Shown here: in pieces, positions 51,598 to 61,212 of the stretch
Numbering within the stretch: the first letter of the stretch is position 1
How the letters are laid out: every line of letters begins with the position of its first letter
NCBI RefSeq assembly: GCF_903645295.1
Contig: NZ_CAHJXM010000001.1
Location: forward strand, 1,923,501 to 1,987,500
DNA length: 64,000 nt
Direction: 5' to 3'
From: Bacillus sp. Marseille-Q1617
GTDB taxonomy: Bacteria; Bacillota; Bacilli; Bacillales; Bacillaceae_B
Notes under the pieces: generated by a model
Database searches by the model: none
What the model saw: only the letters and a program-made list of their open reading frames with translations
What the model was told of the DNA's origin: nothing
Made by a program: the position numbers and the translations under genes

Positions 51598-51637
51598 GGG
51601 GTCAAGGTTGTAAAACGCGGAAAAAACATACGCTAAG
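51598..51637 (+). repeat. Second solo Tn3-type terminal repeat (fossil)
   Basis: Begins GGGGTCAAGGTTGTAAAACG and ends ACATACGCTAAG, 40 bases, with the GGGG and CGCTAAG hallmarks and an internal GGAAAAAA word like classical Tn3-family ends. Same orientation as the fossil end at 49,167; no partner end was found. Confidence 0.65.
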
Positions 51638-51650
51638 CAAAATGCGACAT

Positions 51651-51692
51651 AAAAAAGCCGAATTTCCTACTCTAAGGAATTCGGCTTTTTTA
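51651..51692. terminator. Terminator-like hairpin
   Basis: Arms AAAAAAGCCGAATT / AATTCGGCTTTTTT with a small bulge. Bidirectional in form. No clear gene feeds it on the plus strand, so it may be left from lost genes. Confidence 0.7.
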
Positions 51693-51761
51693 GATGGTTA
51701 GGTCGCAATGCTTTGATGTTTGTCGTTACATTGGCTGTAATCTTCGTTTATCAGCTTCTTA

Positions 51762-52141
51762 TTAGAAACTATAAATATAAGTAACATAAATTTCTCCTAT
51801 ATATACTCCCGATGGTGATATTGTCGCACCAACGATAGCCACTAACTTATTATTAATAACTTTATATTTAATTACGGTTCCAAAAGCAATATTAGAAAAA
51901 TAGATGGCTTGGTTCCTTGCCATACTTGTCGATAAATTTCAGTTTTTTATATTGCACGTCAATTATCGCTTCAGATTTAGAAAGAATGGTGGTTACATGC
52001 TACTGTTAACACTCCCTCCTTTTCTGATGCATTTAATTTGATATTTGCATCGGGTATACTATTTATAAGCTGTTTAGATGACTGATTTACTTGCATACTT
52101 CCTTCAAATGCGTATGAAGCCAAAGGAAAAAATATAAACAT
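51762..52141 (-). pseudogene. Secreted-protein pseudogene with two frameshifts
   Basis: Minus strand, starting MFIFFPLASYAFEGSMQVNQ, then three frames in turn: to ...KEGVLTVACNHHSF, then TILSKSEAIIDVQYKKLKFI to HLFF, then NIAFGTVIKYKVINNKLVAI to YVTYIYSF. Joined they would give about 125 residues of exported protein. No ribosome site. Family unknown; part of the decayed cargo. Confidence 0.6.
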
Positions 52142-52152
52142 GGCAACTTGAT

Positions 52153-52313
52153 TTCAAACTCCAAGTAGACAAAGATTATTTAATTTCCCTGATTGGGTCA
52201 ACGTATCAAATCCATCTTATAGTCCCCATCTCTACTTCACAGACCTTTATCAGGATCAAAATAAGGAAATCATTGTTGTTTTAACTACAGATTACTGCAG
52301 TGAGGTAATAATT
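52153..52313 (+). pseudogene. Gene fragment interrupted by the IS21-family element (5' part)
   Basis: Plus-strand frame RQRLFNFPDWVNVSNPSYSP then HLYFTDLYQDQNKEIIVVLT to EVII, ending exactly at the insertion site. It resumes after 54,804, where HK follows and then, after a shift, YKDINKNKFTEKLVETHKSD. No start is visible, so the gene was already truncated. Family unknown. Confidence 0.5.
52307..52313. repeat. IS21 target duplication AATAATT, left copy
   Basis: Identical to 54,798-54,804 across the insertion sequence; 4-8 bp is normal for IS21. Confidence 0.8.
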
Positions 52314-52356
52314 GTAGACGTCAAGTTGAATTTTACACTTTTTGCTCGTTTCCTTT

Positions 52357-53124
52357 TTACACTTCTGCTGAAAAAATGCTCTTTCGGTTTTTCATCCGAT
52401 GGCTCTCCTCATTCTCTCCACCATGTATGACTTCCACTCGATGAAGTAAACGATCCAAAATAGCTGTCGTAATCCCTTGATCTCCAATTAGATTACCCCA
52501 TTCATCTGGACTTTTATTTGAAGTAAGGATGATTGAACTTCGTTCATATAAGTGATTAATTAAATGAAAAAATAAGTTTGCTTCTCTCTGATCCATCGCC
52601 ATGTACATTAAATCATCGATAATCACAAGATCGGCATTTCTAATTCGCTTGAGTTGAACTTTAGATTTATTCAGGTATTCTTCTGTCTTTAAAAGTTGTA
52701 CTAGTTCACCCATTGTAGCGAAGTAAACATTGAATCCTTTATAAACGGCTTCAAGTCCCAGCCCAATTGCGATATATGTTTTTCCAATCCCAGGGGGACC
52801 TAAGAGAATCAAATTATACTGTTGCTCTAACCAGCTTAATTCTCTAAGTTGAGAAAGCTGGCGGGCTGTTAGAACGTTTTGACCTTTAAGTTCAAACTCA
52901 TCTAATGACTTCACGAAAGGGAAGCGTGCCCATTTCATTCTTTTTTCAAGGCTCTTTGCTTCACGTTTTACTAATTCATATCGTGTGATAGATTCTAAGA
53001 ACTCCAAGTAAGTCCAGGATGCTTTTTCAGCTTCGCGAAGAAGCTGTGGTAGCTCCTCCGCCGTCTCTGATAAACGTAACTGTCGAAATTGATCTTGTAA
53101 TTCATGCACCGTCTTGTTCATCAT
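52357..53124 (-). CDS. istB: IS21-family helper ATPase IstB
   Basis: 255 residues, GGGAGG upstream. LILLGPPGIGKTYIAIGLGL is Walker A, DLVIIDDLMYMAMDQREANL is Walker B, and SSIILTSNKSPDEWGNLIGD is the sensor-1 region, as in the DnaA-like IstB ATPases. It stimulates transposition and governs target choice with IstA. Start overlaps the istA stop (ATGA). Confidence 0.95.
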   Translation of the reverse strand: MMNKTVHELQDQFRQLRLSETAEELPQLLREAEKASWTYLEFLESITRYELVKREAKSLEKRMKWARFPFVKSLDEFELKGQNVLTARQLSQLRELSWLEQQYNLILLGPPGIGKTYIAIGLGLEAVYKGFNVYFATMGELVQLLKTEEYLNKSKVQLKRIRNADLVIIDDLMYMAMDQREANLFFHLINHLYERSSIILTSNKSPDEWGNLIGDQGITTAILDRLLHRVEVIHGGENEESHRMKNRKSIFSAEV

Positions 53125-54665
53125 CCTCGACCTCCCAAAATGCTAGTATACGCGTTTAAAGAACGGGTAGAAGCCTTAATAGGAGGATGTTTTGCTAGAT
53201 TGGCATAAAAGGATTGTACCTCTTTAACTGGTTCATCACGCAAACTATCAAGGTGATGAGCGATATCCCGAAAGTCATTCGCATTGTATAGTTTTTCTGT
53301 AGTGCACTTGGCCAACACAGTATTAATTAATGATGGATACTGTTGAATCACCTTGTATATGATCGCAAATTGGTCTCGACGATACCTTGGGTATCTTTGA
53401 CTGATCTCATCAAAATACACAGCTGCCTGAGTCTGATCTTCAAAGTAAGAGATAAGACGTTGTTTAAGCTCTTCAATCCCCTTTGAACGATCGCGAGTAT
53501 GGTGACGGTTTTGAATGAGTTTTCCTTTTTCTGAACTAATAATATGTTCGGTGATGATTTCACCACTTGCTTCTTTGCGTACCACAAGAGTCTGTTGTTC
53601 TTTGTTTGTCACTTCAATCCATACTATATTTTCAGTCATTGTTTGATAAGTCCCTAGTGGAACAGAATAACGGTTAGACTTATAACGGATCGTGTTGTCC
53701 TTGCTTACAGTTCTTGTTATACTTTGTTTATTGGTACTTTCATATGAAAGTAACGAAGAGACTGGCTGTAAGTGTTGCTTTTCGAGGAGAAACACTTCTG
53801 CTGGTCTTTTTTTCGTTGTCTGGTGAACCTGATGGTTCCCTGTACGTTGAAGCCACTGTAATGCTCGATCATTCCAATCTTCTATGTCTCTAAAAACTCG
53901 ACTGTCTGCGAAATTCCCTTTTATGTATTTCACTACATTTTCAATCATGCCTTTAGATTCCGGATCTGCTCTTCTGCACAAGTGAACTTTGAATTGACGC
54001 TCATTCACATAGTTTTGAAATTCTTCTGTTAAAAGTAGCTGACCTGCGTTTTCACTCACAGCGATTAAGTGGTCCTGATCGTAGACAATTTCATTTGTAC
54101 GTCCACCGTAGAATTGGAATGCATTTTCATGACATCTGATCGCATCTCTTGTAGTAAACGGACGTGCCTGCCATTCCATATATTTATGTCTAGAATGAGC
54201 GAGTACAAAGGCTATAAAGTACAATTTGATTTCTTTGTTGTCTGTCGACTTCTGTTTTGTTTCACCCCAGTCTACCTGAAGTTGTTTGCCCATTGGTTGT
54301 TCAGGAACTGCTTCGTATTGACGGACAATAACCTTTTTCTCAATCTGATAGACTTCACGGATATTTCGAACATAAGTCCTCACAGTACTTCCCCCAACCG
54401 AAAGGTCGGGATACCTCTCCAAAAGCCAATCATGAATTTGAGCACTACTCAGGTGAGGATATTCTTCTAGCCAAGCAAGTATCCAGTCTTTATAGTGGTC
54501 TAACTTTTTCTTCTTCCCCAAGGGCTGTTCAGTGTATGCTCTTGCCTCATTAAATGTCATTTCTAAATACTTGTAGACAGTTGGCCTTGAAATCTTAAGC
54601 TCCTTAGCGATTTGTGCTACTTTAAATTTTCTTTTGCGTAGTTCATGAATCTTTACATATAACAC
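53121..54665 (-). CDS. istA: IS21-family transposase IstA
   Basis: 514 residues from GTG eight bases after TTGGAGG; an in-frame ATG at 54,710 gives 15 more residues. N-terminal HTH: FKVAQIAKELKISRPTVYKY. DDE core includes LQVDWGETKQ (first Asp), IVYDQDHLIAV (second Asp) and RADPESKGMIENVVKYIKG (Glu). C-terminal beta domain LGTYQTMTENIVWIEV. Full length, so the element is potentially active. Confidence 0.95.
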   Translation of the reverse strand: MLYVKIHELRKRKFKVAQIAKELKISRPTVYKYLEMTFNEARAYTEQPLGKKKKLDHYKDWILAWLEEYPHLSSAQIHDWLLERYPDLSVGGSTVRTYVRNIREVYQIEKKVIVRQYEAVPEQPMGKQLQVDWGETKQKSTDNKEIKLYFIAFVLAHSRHKYMEWQARPFTTRDAIRCHENAFQFYGGRTNEIVYDQDHLIAVSENAGQLLLTEEFQNYVNERQFKVHLCRRADPESKGMIENVVKYIKGNFADSRVFRDIEDWNDRALQWLQRTGNHQVHQTTKKRPAEVFLLEKQHLQPVSSLLSYESTNKQSITRTVSKDNTIRYKSNRYSVPLGTYQTMTENIVWIEVTNKEQQTLVVRKEASGEIITEHIISSEKGKLIQNRHHTRDRSKGIEELKQRLISYFEDQTQAAVYFDEISQRYPRYRRDQFAIIYKVIQQYPSLINTVLAKCTTEKLYNANDFRDIAHHLDSLRDEPVKEVQSFYANLAKHPPIKASTRSLNAYTSILGGRG

Positions 54666-54797
54666 TAACTTTTCCTCCAAAAATCCTAACCTCCAGTAAA
54701 ATAACGTCACTATTTATTTTACTAAAGTAATAGGTTGATTGAGCAAAAGTGTAAAATCTTATCGAGCAAAAACTGTCAACTTTATTCTAGCGTTCAC

Positions 54798-54908
54798 AAT
54801 AATTCATAAGGTTCATATTTCTACAAAGATATCAATAAAAATAAGTTTACGGAAAAGCTTGTAGAAACCCATAAAAGTGATGTTCTCTACCTTACATATT
54901 TTTTATAA
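54798..54908 (+). pseudogene. Gene fragment after the IS21 insertion (3' part)
   Basis: Begins with the second AATAATT copy (54,798-54,804). Reading on from the left fragment gives HKVHIS; a one-base shift gives YKDINKNKFTEKLVETHKSD, ending LYLTYFL and a stop at about 54,908. It is the remainder of the gene hit by the insertion. Confidence 0.45.
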
Positions 54909-55004
54909 TTGATCAATACGTGTCTTGCTTTTTATGCATTAATACTTCATTGAAAATAATTCATGAAATAAGGCATTTTTGGAAATGCTAAGGAATTAAT
55001 CGTA

Positions 55005-55125
55005 AAAATCATTTCGTAACAATAATGAACATTTTTGTTACATGGTGAGAAAATAATATTTAGTTTGCCAATCTAGCATAAATAACGCAACAAAAATATG
55101 TAACAAAATATTTTGTAACAATATT
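55005..55125 (+). promoter_or_regulatory. Probable res site for the TnpR resolvase
   Basis: Directly upstream of tnpR: GTAAC / GTTAC pairs at 55,016-55,041 and TGTAACA words at 55,099-55,105 and 55,114-55,120, partly palindromic and spaced like resolvase subsites. The promoter of tnpR (TATACT near 55,151) follows. The rest of 54,909-55,173 holds no gene. Confidence 0.55.
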
Positions 55126-55173
55126 AATTATCCCTTATTTTTGGTACAATTATACTGAAAGGAGAGGATAAAA

Positions 55174-55731
55174 ATGGAATTTGGTTACATACGTGTTTCA
55201 ACTATTGATCAAAATTTGGATCGCCAAAAAAGACAGCTTGAAGAATTTGGATGTGAACGCATCTTTTTTGAAAAAGTAACGGGAATGAAACGGGACCGTC
55301 CGGAACTAAACCGTATGCTGGAGTTTCTTCGTCCAGAAGACACCGTTGTTGTATCGGATTTAACTCGTTTATCCCGTTCCACGAAAGATCTGATTGAGAT
55401 TACGGAACTCATCGCTCAAAAAGGAGCGCATTTAAAAAGTTTAAAGGAATCTTGGCTGGATACAACCACGGCACATGGGAAAATGTTGTTTACTATTTTT
55501 GCAGGCATTGCCCAATTTGAGCGAGATCTCACTTCTGAACGGACAAAGGAAGGCATTTTAGCTGCAAAAAAACGGGGAAAATATCCTGGAAGACCAAAAG
55601 CTGATGAAGAAAAGATAAACTATGCCCTATATCTTATAGACCAAGGGATGAGCCGGACAGATGCTGCCGAAAAGGCCGGTATTTCACGTATGACTCTATA
55701 TCGTAAGCTACAAAGGGGCGAAAAACATTGA
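55174..55731 (+). CDS. tnpR: Tn3-family resolvase TnpR
   Basis: 185 residues, AAAGGAGAGG upstream. Serine recombinase: [20 protein letters not shown] with the catalytic Ser in [39 protein letters not shown], and a C-terminal HTH ([20 protein letters not shown]). It resolves cointegrates at res. Overlaps tnpA by four bases (TTGA). Confidence 0.96.
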   Translation: MEFGYIRVSTIDQNLDRQKRQLEEFGCERIFFEKVTGMKRDRPELNRMLEFLRPEDTVVVSDLTRLSRSTKDLIEITELIAQKGAHLKSLKESWLDTTTAHGKMLFTIFAGIAQFERDLTSERTKEGILAAKKRGKYPGRPKADEEKINYALYLIDQGMSRTDAAEKAGISRMTLYRKLQRGEKH

Positions 55732-58712
55732 AAAGGAATTGGGAATTAGATGAGTTAATTGATCACTTTATACTTATGCCTGATGAACAAGAGCAGATTC
55801 AACTAAAAAGAGGAAATACGAAACTTGGGTTTGCTGTCATGTTTAAGTTTTTTCAATACGAAGCTAGGTTCCCTCATACCAAGAGTGAGATACCAAAGAC
55901 AGTTATAGAGTACATTGCTAAACAGCTAAAGATAAGTCCCGATGTTTTTTCTGAATATGATTGGACCGGACGTACCATTACTTATCATCGTTCGGAAATC
56001 CGTACCTATTTTGGATTTCGCGAAACTACTCTGCAAGATGTAGATTTATTAACAGAATGGCTTTGTAAGCACGTGTTATTTCATAGTCATGAATTTAACT
56101 ATGTTGAGGATAAGTTGTACCTACAATATAGAGAATTAAAGATTGTGCCTCCCACCCCGGATCGTGTAGAGCGTCTTATTCGCTCTGCTACCTACTCCTA
56201 TGAAGATCAATTTTTCACTTCTATTTATCAAAGACTTTCTAACCAGACATGTGAAGGGTTGGATAGATTAATTTACCTTTTAGAAAAAGTTGAAGACACC
56301 TCAGAAGCAAAAGAATCATTATCATTTCATGAATTAAAGTCCGATCCTGGACGCATTGGTTTAGAAACAGTCTTCAAAGAACTTCAGAAACTTCAAACCA
56401 TAAAAAAACTGCAATTACCCTATGATTTGTTTAACGATATTTCACCAAAAATTTTAAAGAAATACAGAAAGCGTACAGCAACAGAGGATATTCGTGAATT
56501 GCGCAGGCATCCACCTCAGATTCGCTACACACTTTTATCTTCATTCTTTTGGCTTCGAAGAGCAGAAATTACAGATGGTCTAATTGAACTACTTATACAA
56601 ATTATTCATCGTATTAATGTTAGAGCCGAACGTAAAGTGGATAAAGAATTAATACATAATTTAAGGAAGGTAAATGGGAAAAACAATCTATTGTTCCAAA
56701 TGGCTGAACAAGCGTTAGATAATCCCGATGGAATTATTCGGGATGTTCTTTATCCTGTTATCAGCGAAGAAACACTTAAAGATTTAGTAAAAGAATTTAA
56801 ACATACAGGACCTGCCTACAAACAGAAGGTATATACGATTATTCGTTCATCGTACAGTTCTCATTACCGCAGGATGGTTCCCCGTATTTTGGATATGTTA
56901 GAGTTTTGTTCAAATAATGAGACTCATCATCCAATAATCGAAGCGTTAGAACTTATAAAAAAATATATAAATTCAAATGCTCACTTTTTTCCAAAGTCTG
57001 ACCAGGTTCCATTAGATGGTGTAATCCGTCCCAGCTGGAGATACCTAGTCGTGGAACAGGAGACTTCAGGCGAAGAGAGAATCAATCGTATTAATTATGA
57101 GATTAGCACCTTGCAAGTCTTACGAGATAGGCTGCGATGCAAAGAAATATGGGTACCTGGTTCGGAACGATATCGTAATCCAGATGAAGATCTGCCGCAG
57201 GACTTTGAACAGCGTCGCGAAGAAAACTATAGAGCACTGAAAAAACCTATTAATCCCGATGATTTTATCACCAATTTAAAGGAAGAAATGAAAAAGGTAT
57301 TAAATAAATTGGATCAAGGAATTCCTAAAAATAATAAGGTTCGTATTTTAACAAAAGGGAACGGTAATGGACGAATATCTATATCTCCTTTTGATCCGGT
57401 TCCTGAGCCGGTCAATCTATCACGCCTAAAAGCTGAAATTATGAAACGATGGCCAATGACGAGTTTACTAGATATCCTCAAGGAAGCTGATTTGCGTGTA
57501 AACTTTACGGACCTTTTTAAAACAGCTGCATCCAGAGAGGTCATTAGTAAAGATTTGCTACAGAAGAGGCTTATCTTATGTTTATACGGTTTGGGAACAA
57601 ATGCAGGGCTAAAGCGAGTTTCAAATGGGGAACATGGCGAAAAGTATAAAGATTTATTATACATACGGCGAAAATACATTGATAAAGACAATCTACGTAA
57701 CGTTATTGCTGAGATTGTAAATGCCATTTTGCGAAATAAAATGACAGATATATGGGGAGAAGGAACAACTTCCTGTGCTTCCGATTCCAAGAAATTTGGT
57801 GCGTGGGACCAAAATCTAATGACTGAATGGCATATTCGGTATCGGGGCAGAGGTGTAATGATTTACTGGCATGTAGCTAAACATTCAACCTGTATCTATT
57901 CTCAATTGAAATCATGTTCTTCTTCTGAGGTAGCGTCTATGATTGAAGGGGTTTTGAAACATTGTACAAGCATGGAGGTTGAAAAGAATTATGTAGACAG
58001 TCACGGTCAAAGCGAAGTAGCTTTTGCCTTTTGCCATCTCTTAGGTTTTAAGCTTATGCCACGATTAAAAGCTATTAATTCTCAAAAGTTGTATCGGCCA
58101 GATAGTGGCATGAGTGATGCTTTCCCTAATCTGCAACCGATTCTTACAAGACCTATTAACTGGGAATTGATTCGGCAGCAATATGATCAGATGATTAAGT
58201 ATGCTACTGCCCTGCGTCTTGGAACTGCCGAAACAGAGGCTATCTTAAAACGTTTTACAAGAAGTAACCTAAAACATCCGACTTATCAGGCTCTATCTGA
58301 GCTGGGAAAAGTCATTAAAACCATATTTTTATGTGATTATTTAGGATCTGAAGACATTCGAAGAGAAATAAATGAAGGGCTCAATGTGGTAGAGAACTGG
58401 AATTCCGCCAATGGCTTTATTTTTTACGGAAAAGGTGGAGAAATTTCAACAAATAGACTAGAGGATCAGGAGATTGCAGTTCTTTCTCTGCACCTTTTAC
58501 AAAACTGTCTCGTGTATATTAACACACTCATGATTCAATCCGTTTTATCAGAAAAGGAGTGGCAAGATATGATGACACCTGAAGACTTGAGAGCGTTAAG
58601 TCCACTTATATATAGTCATGTAAATCCTTATGGTATCTTTAAATTGGATATGATGGAGAGAATTCCAATCGAAGAAAGGGAATCAGAAATAGAAAACACT
58701 TTGCATATTTAA
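55728..58712 (+). CDS. tnpA: Tn3-family transposase TnpA
   Basis: 994 residues from TTG overlapping the tnpR stop; normal length for the family. DDE residues are seen in [16 protein letters not shown] (first Asp), [15 protein letters not shown] (second Asp) and [17 protein letters not shown] (Glu). N-terminal DNA-binding region [20 protein letters not shown] and [20 protein letters not shown] is the usual DUF4158-type domain. Ends six bases before the right repeat. No frameshift; probably functional. Confidence 0.97.
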   Translation: MKRNWELDELIDHFILMPDEQEQIQLKRGNTKLGFAVMFKFFQYEARFPHTKSEIPKTVIEYIAKQLKISPDVFSEYDWTGRTITYHRSEIRTYFGFRETTLQDVDLLTEWLCKHVLFHSHEFNYVEDKLYLQYRELKIVPPTPDRVERLIRSATYSYEDQFFTSIYQRLSNQTCEGLDRLIYLLEKVEDTSEAKESLSFHELKSDPGRIGLETVFKELQKLQTIKKLQLPYDLFNDISPKILKKYRKRTATEDIRELRRHPPQIRYTLLSSFFWLRRAEITDGLIELLIQIIHRINVRAERKVDKELIHNLRKVNGKNNLLFQMAEQALDNPDGIIRDVLYPVISEETLKDLVKEFKHTGPAYKQKVYTIIRSSYSSHYRRMVPRILDMLEFCSNNETHHPIIEALELIKKYINSNAHFFPKSDQVPLDGVIRPSWRYLVVEQETSGEERINRINYEISTLQVLRDRLRCKEIWVPGSERYRNPDEDLPQDFEQRREENYRALKKPINPDDFITNLKEEMKKVLNKLDQGIPKNNKVRILTKGNGNGRISISPFDPVPEPVNLSRLKAEIMKRWPMTSLLDILKEADLRVNFTDLFKTAASREVISKDLLQKRLILCLYGLGTNAGLKRVSNGEHGEKYKDLLYIRRKYIDKDNLRNVIAEIVNAILRNKMTDIWGEGTTSCASDSKKFGAWDQNLMTEWHIRYRGRGVMIYWHVAKHSTCIYSQLKSCSSSEVASMIEGVLKHCTSMEVEKNYVDSHGQSEVAFAFCHLLGFKLMPRLKAINSQKLYRPDSGMSDAFPNLQPILTRPINWELIRQQYDQMIKYATALRLGTAETEAILKRFTRSNLKHPTYQALSELGKVIKTIFLCDYLGSEDIRREINEGLNVVENWNSANGFIFYGKGGEISTNRLEDQEIAVLSLHLLQNCLVYINTLMIQSVLSEKEWQDMMTPEDLRALSPLIYSHVNPYGIFKLDMMERIPIEERESEIENTLHI

Positions 58713-58717
58713 CATTG

Positions 58718-58758
58718 TTCCTTATTGCGGGTAGTGACAGCTTCGCTGGTACTACCCC
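58718..58758 (-). repeat. Right terminal inverted repeat of the Tn3-family transposon
   Basis: Read inward on the minus strand: GGGGTAGTACCAGCGAAGCT and onward to CCGCAATAAGGAA; 38/41 match with the left repeat. Followed by GACTA (58,759-58,763). Confidence 0.95.
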
Positions 58759-58805
58759 GACTATGGTCTTTGGATATTCAGAGCTGTCAATTAATAAGTA
58801 AATAA
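58759..58805 (+). pseudogene. Displaced 3' end of the ATP-pyrophosphatase gene
   Basis: GACTA duplication then codons for WSLDIQSCQLISK and a TAA. Removing the transposon and one duplication copy joins it in frame to NSGL of the gene at 48,309. Its terminator follows at 58,875. Confidence 0.88.
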
Positions 58806-58874
58806 CGCTTTGACTGAAACTGATAATGAATCATATTTTTTGCTAACTAATCATAATGAGGTTGGAATTGAAGT

Positions 58875-58900
58875 AAAGCGCTCAAATTTGAGCGCTTTTT
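58875..58900 (+). terminator. Rho-independent terminator
   Basis: Perfectly self-complementary AAAGCGCTCAAA / TTTGAGCGCTTT plus T run. Probably the original terminator of the ATP-pyrophosphatase gene, now 9.8 kb away. Confidence 0.85.
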
Positions 58901-58975
58901 GTATTTGTACATAGTTAGTTTTATAAAAAGGTTCTTTCGTGACTTACTCTAAAACCGATTCAGTGAGTTCATCTG

Positions 58976-59035
58976 TTGACACATGACACCGTGTCATCTA
59001 TAGTAGGTAAGGTCTAGATCATGACACGGTGTCAC
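58976..59035 (+). promoter_or_regulatory. Promoter with two TetR-type operators
   Basis: TTGACA (58,976-58,981), 17-base spacer, TATAGT (58,999-59,004). The spacer contains the perfect dyad ATGACACCGTGTCAT (58,983-58,997). A second copy, ATGACACGGTGTCAC, lies at 59,021-59,035 in the leader; centres are 38 bp apart. Predicts autorepression by the TetR protein encoded just downstream. Confidence 0.85.
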
Positions 59036-59056
59036 ATCGAAAGGGTGAAAGTCAGC

Positions 59057-59671
59057 ATGCCAAAGCCGACGTTCTTCAATTTAAATGAAGAGAAAAGGCA
59101 GATATTAATAGAAGCTGCCAAAAAAGAATTTTCTCGTGTCTCCCTTTATGAAGCCTCGATTTCAAATATATTGAAAACTGCCGGAATTCCAAGAGGAAGT
59201 TTTTATCAATATTTTGAAGATAAAGAGGATGCATTTTTTTATTTACTGAATGAACATACTCAGGAAAGACATGAAAAATTCTTATATAACTTAAAGAAGT
59301 TCCAGGGAGATATATTTGAGGCGGTTACAGAAATTTTTTACCACACCTTAAAACGTTCCCATTCAGAAGGTCAGAACAATTTCATTAAAAATGTCCTCCT
59401 TAATATGAACTATAAAATTGAAAAAGCATTCACAAAATTTCTCAGTAAAGAAGAATTAAGCCAAAGATATGATGAAGTATTTCATTTAGTGGATTGGGAA
59501 AGCTTGAACGTCTCTAATGAACATGACCTTTATCATATTTTGCAAATATTATCAGCCGTTACATTTCATAATCTTGTACACAGCATTTCAAACGAATTGA
59601 GTATTGAGGAGGCCGTTTCTAAGTATAAGCTTGAAATCAAGCTGCTTAAGACCGGACTCTTAAAAAAATAA
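59057..59671 (+). CDS. TetR-family regulator of the adjacent exporter
   Basis: 204 residues from MPKPTFFNLNEEKRQ; an upstream in-frame start lies inside the operator and is rejected. HTH: ISNILKTAGIPRGSFYQYFE, followed by a helical ligand-binding domain. Followed after 40 bases by a DHA2 exporter, so it likely represses the pair and responds to a drug or lipid-like ligand. Two ATGACAC-type palindromes upstream are its probable operators. Confidence 0.92.
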   Translation: MPKPTFFNLNEEKRQILIEAAKKEFSRVSLYEASISNILKTAGIPRGSFYQYFEDKEDAFFYLLNEHTQERHEKFLYNLKKFQGDIFEAVTEIFYHTLKRSHSEGQNNFIKNVLLNMNYKIEKAFTKFLSKEELSQRYDEVFHLVDWESLNVSNEHDLYHILQILSAVTFHNLVHSISNELSIEEAVSKYKLEIKLLKTGLLKK

Positions 59672-59711
59672 CTTAATAATAGATGTTAAGGATAAAGAAA
59701 GAAGGGAGAAT

Positions 59712-61133
59712 ATGAAGGAACCATCACATGATGTATCCAAGTCAGCTGATACCTTCAAAAAATTTCCGTTATTATTCGTTTTAATTTCAGGGGCTTTCGC
59801 GGCCATTCTAAATCAGACGCTGCTTGCGACAGCACTCCCACATATTATGGAGGATCTGAATCTTGAAGCCAGCACAGCACAGTGGTTAACATCCATTTTC
59901 ATGCTGGTGAACGGAGTGATGATCCCGATTACCGCATTCCTTATCGGACGTTTCACGACCCGCTCATTATTCCTGACAGCTCTGGGGCTTTTTGCAACAG
60001 GTACATTGATTTGTGCGGTTGCCCCAAATTTCGGCGTCTTAATGGCAGGTCGCATTGTACAAGCTTCAGGGGCAGGAATTATCATGCCCTTGATGCAGAC
60101 GATTTTGTTTTTGATTTATCCAGTAGAAAAACGGGGGAGTGCAATGGGGATGTTCGGACTGGTTATTTCCTTTGCGCCAGCTATCGGACCCACTCTTTCA
60201 GGATGGCTTGTCGATCAGTTCCCGTGGAGAAGCTTATTCTATGTCATTTTGCCGATTGTCATCATCGATTTGATCGTGGCATACTTCATCCTGGTAAATG
60301 TTACGAAGCAGACATTCCCGAAAGTCGATATCTTATCAATCATCTTATCCTCACTTGGTTTCGGAGGATTGCTTTACGGGTTCAGTACCGCAGGAACTAC
60401 GGGATGGGGGAGTACACAGGTGATCGTTGCGATGATCATTGGTTCAATTACGTTGACCTTCTTCATTTTAAGACAGTTTAAATTAGATCAGCCAATTCTT
60501 GAATTCCGTGTATTCAAGATAAAATTGTTTACGATCACAACCGCACTCGGCATGCTCGTCTTCATTGCCATGATTGGAGGGGCGACTGTTTTACCTATCC
60601 TGATGCAGAATATGCTTGGATTTTCTGCTTTTGAGTCAGGACTTATGCTGCTGCCTGGAGCACTTATAATGGGCTTTATGAATCCGATCACAGGAAGGAT
60701 CTTTGACAAGTTCGGTGCCAAGTGGCTTGCTGTCACCGGGTTGATGCTGATCTCGGTGACAACGATTATGTTCACGAACCTCACCCCAGAGACAACGTTC
60801 ATGTATCTGACTGTCGTCAACGCGTTTCGAATGCTGGGTGTCGCAATGGTGATGATGCCGGTCACCACCGCCGGTCTCAACCAGCTTCCTAATTCTCTGA
60901 TTCCGCACGGAACCGCAATGAACAATACAATGCGGCAGGTATCAGGTGCTGTTGGAACCGCCTTGCTCGTAACGGTCATGACCACCGCTGCACAACCGGG
61001 CAGGGGAGTGGAGGGCCTCGTTCATGGGGTCAACGTTTCCTTTTTAGTCGCAGCTATTTCGGCGTTAATCGGACTGATCCTTGCCTTTTTCGTGAAAGAT
61101 AAGAAACCTAAGACAGTGAAGACTACAGCCTGA
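59712..61133 (+). CDS. DHA2-family MFS multidrug exporter
   Basis: 473 residues, AAGAAGGGAG upstream. Fourteen predicted helices. AILNQTLLATALPHIMEDLN (motif D1), RIVQASGAGIIMPLMQTILF (motif C type region) and GMFGLVISFAPAIGPTLSGW are DHA2 signatures, close to LmrB/MdtP of Bacillus. Proton-driven export of drugs. Cotranscribed with the TetR gene. The neighbouring convergent gene encodes a second DHA2 protein. Confidence 0.93.
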   Translation: MKEPSHDVSKSADTFKKFPLLFVLISGAFAAILNQTLLATALPHIMEDLNLEASTAQWLTSIFMLVNGVMIPITAFLIGRFTTRSLFLTALGLFATGTLICAVAPNFGVLMAGRIVQASGAGIIMPLMQTILFLIYPVEKRGSAMGMFGLVISFAPAIGPTLSGWLVDQFPWRSLFYVILPIVIIDLIVAYFILVNVTKQTFPKVDILSIILSSLGFGGLLYGFSTAGTTGWGSTQVIVAMIIGSITLTFFILRQFKLDQPILEFRVFKIKLFTITTALGMLVFIAMIGGATVLPILMQNMLGFSAFESGLMLLPGALIMGFMNPITGRIFDKFGAKWLAVTGLMLISVTTIMFTNLTPETTFMYLTVVNAFRMLGVAMVMMPVTTAGLNQLPNSLIPHGTAMNNTMRQVSGAVGTALLVTVMTTAAQPGRGVEGLVHGVNVSFLVAAISALIGLILAFFVKDKKPKTVKTTA

Positions 61134-61139
61134 TTTTGT

Positions 61140-61175
61140 AAGCCAGTTTCTTACACATTGAAACTGGCTTTATTA
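61140..61175 (+). terminator. Rho-independent terminator
   Basis: Perfect stem AAGCCAGTTTC / GAAACTGGCTT. Ends the TetR-exporter operon. Confidence 0.85.
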
Positions 61176-61212
61176 CTTTCATTGCAACTATCCATAGAAT
61201 AAAGTCCACAAA

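Larger units (their letters stand above)
52314..54797 (-). mobile_element. IS21-family insertion sequence, 2,484 bp
   Basis: Carries istA-istB on the minus strand with overlapping start/stop. Ends read GTAGACG (left) and, in reverse complement, GTGAACG (right). Both ends have internal repeats containing TTTTACACTTTT(T)GCTC, the multiple transposase sites typical of IS21. Flanked by the 7-bp duplication AATAATT. Both genes look intact. Confidence 0.9.
48954..58758 (+). mobile_element. Complete Tn3-family unit transposon, 9,805 bp
   Basis: Bounded by 41-base inverted repeats (48,954-48,994 and 58,718-58,758, 38/41 identical, beginning GGGGTAG) and by GACTA duplications. tnpR and tnpA sit together at the right end, with tnpA stopping six bases before the right repeat. 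A probable res site lies upstream of tnpR. The 6-kb left part carries orphan secreted proteins, pseudogenes, two older Tn3-type ends and an IS21-family element. The exact duplication and near-identical ends suggest fairly recent insertion. Confidence 0.95.

Noticed and set aside
57314..57790. 158-residue minus-strand frame within tnpA
   Set aside because: Antisense of an intact Tn3 transposase; no ribosome site.
60488..60985. 165-residue minus-strand frame within the first DHA2 exporter
   Set aside because: Antisense of transmembrane coding sequence, a common source of long false frames.
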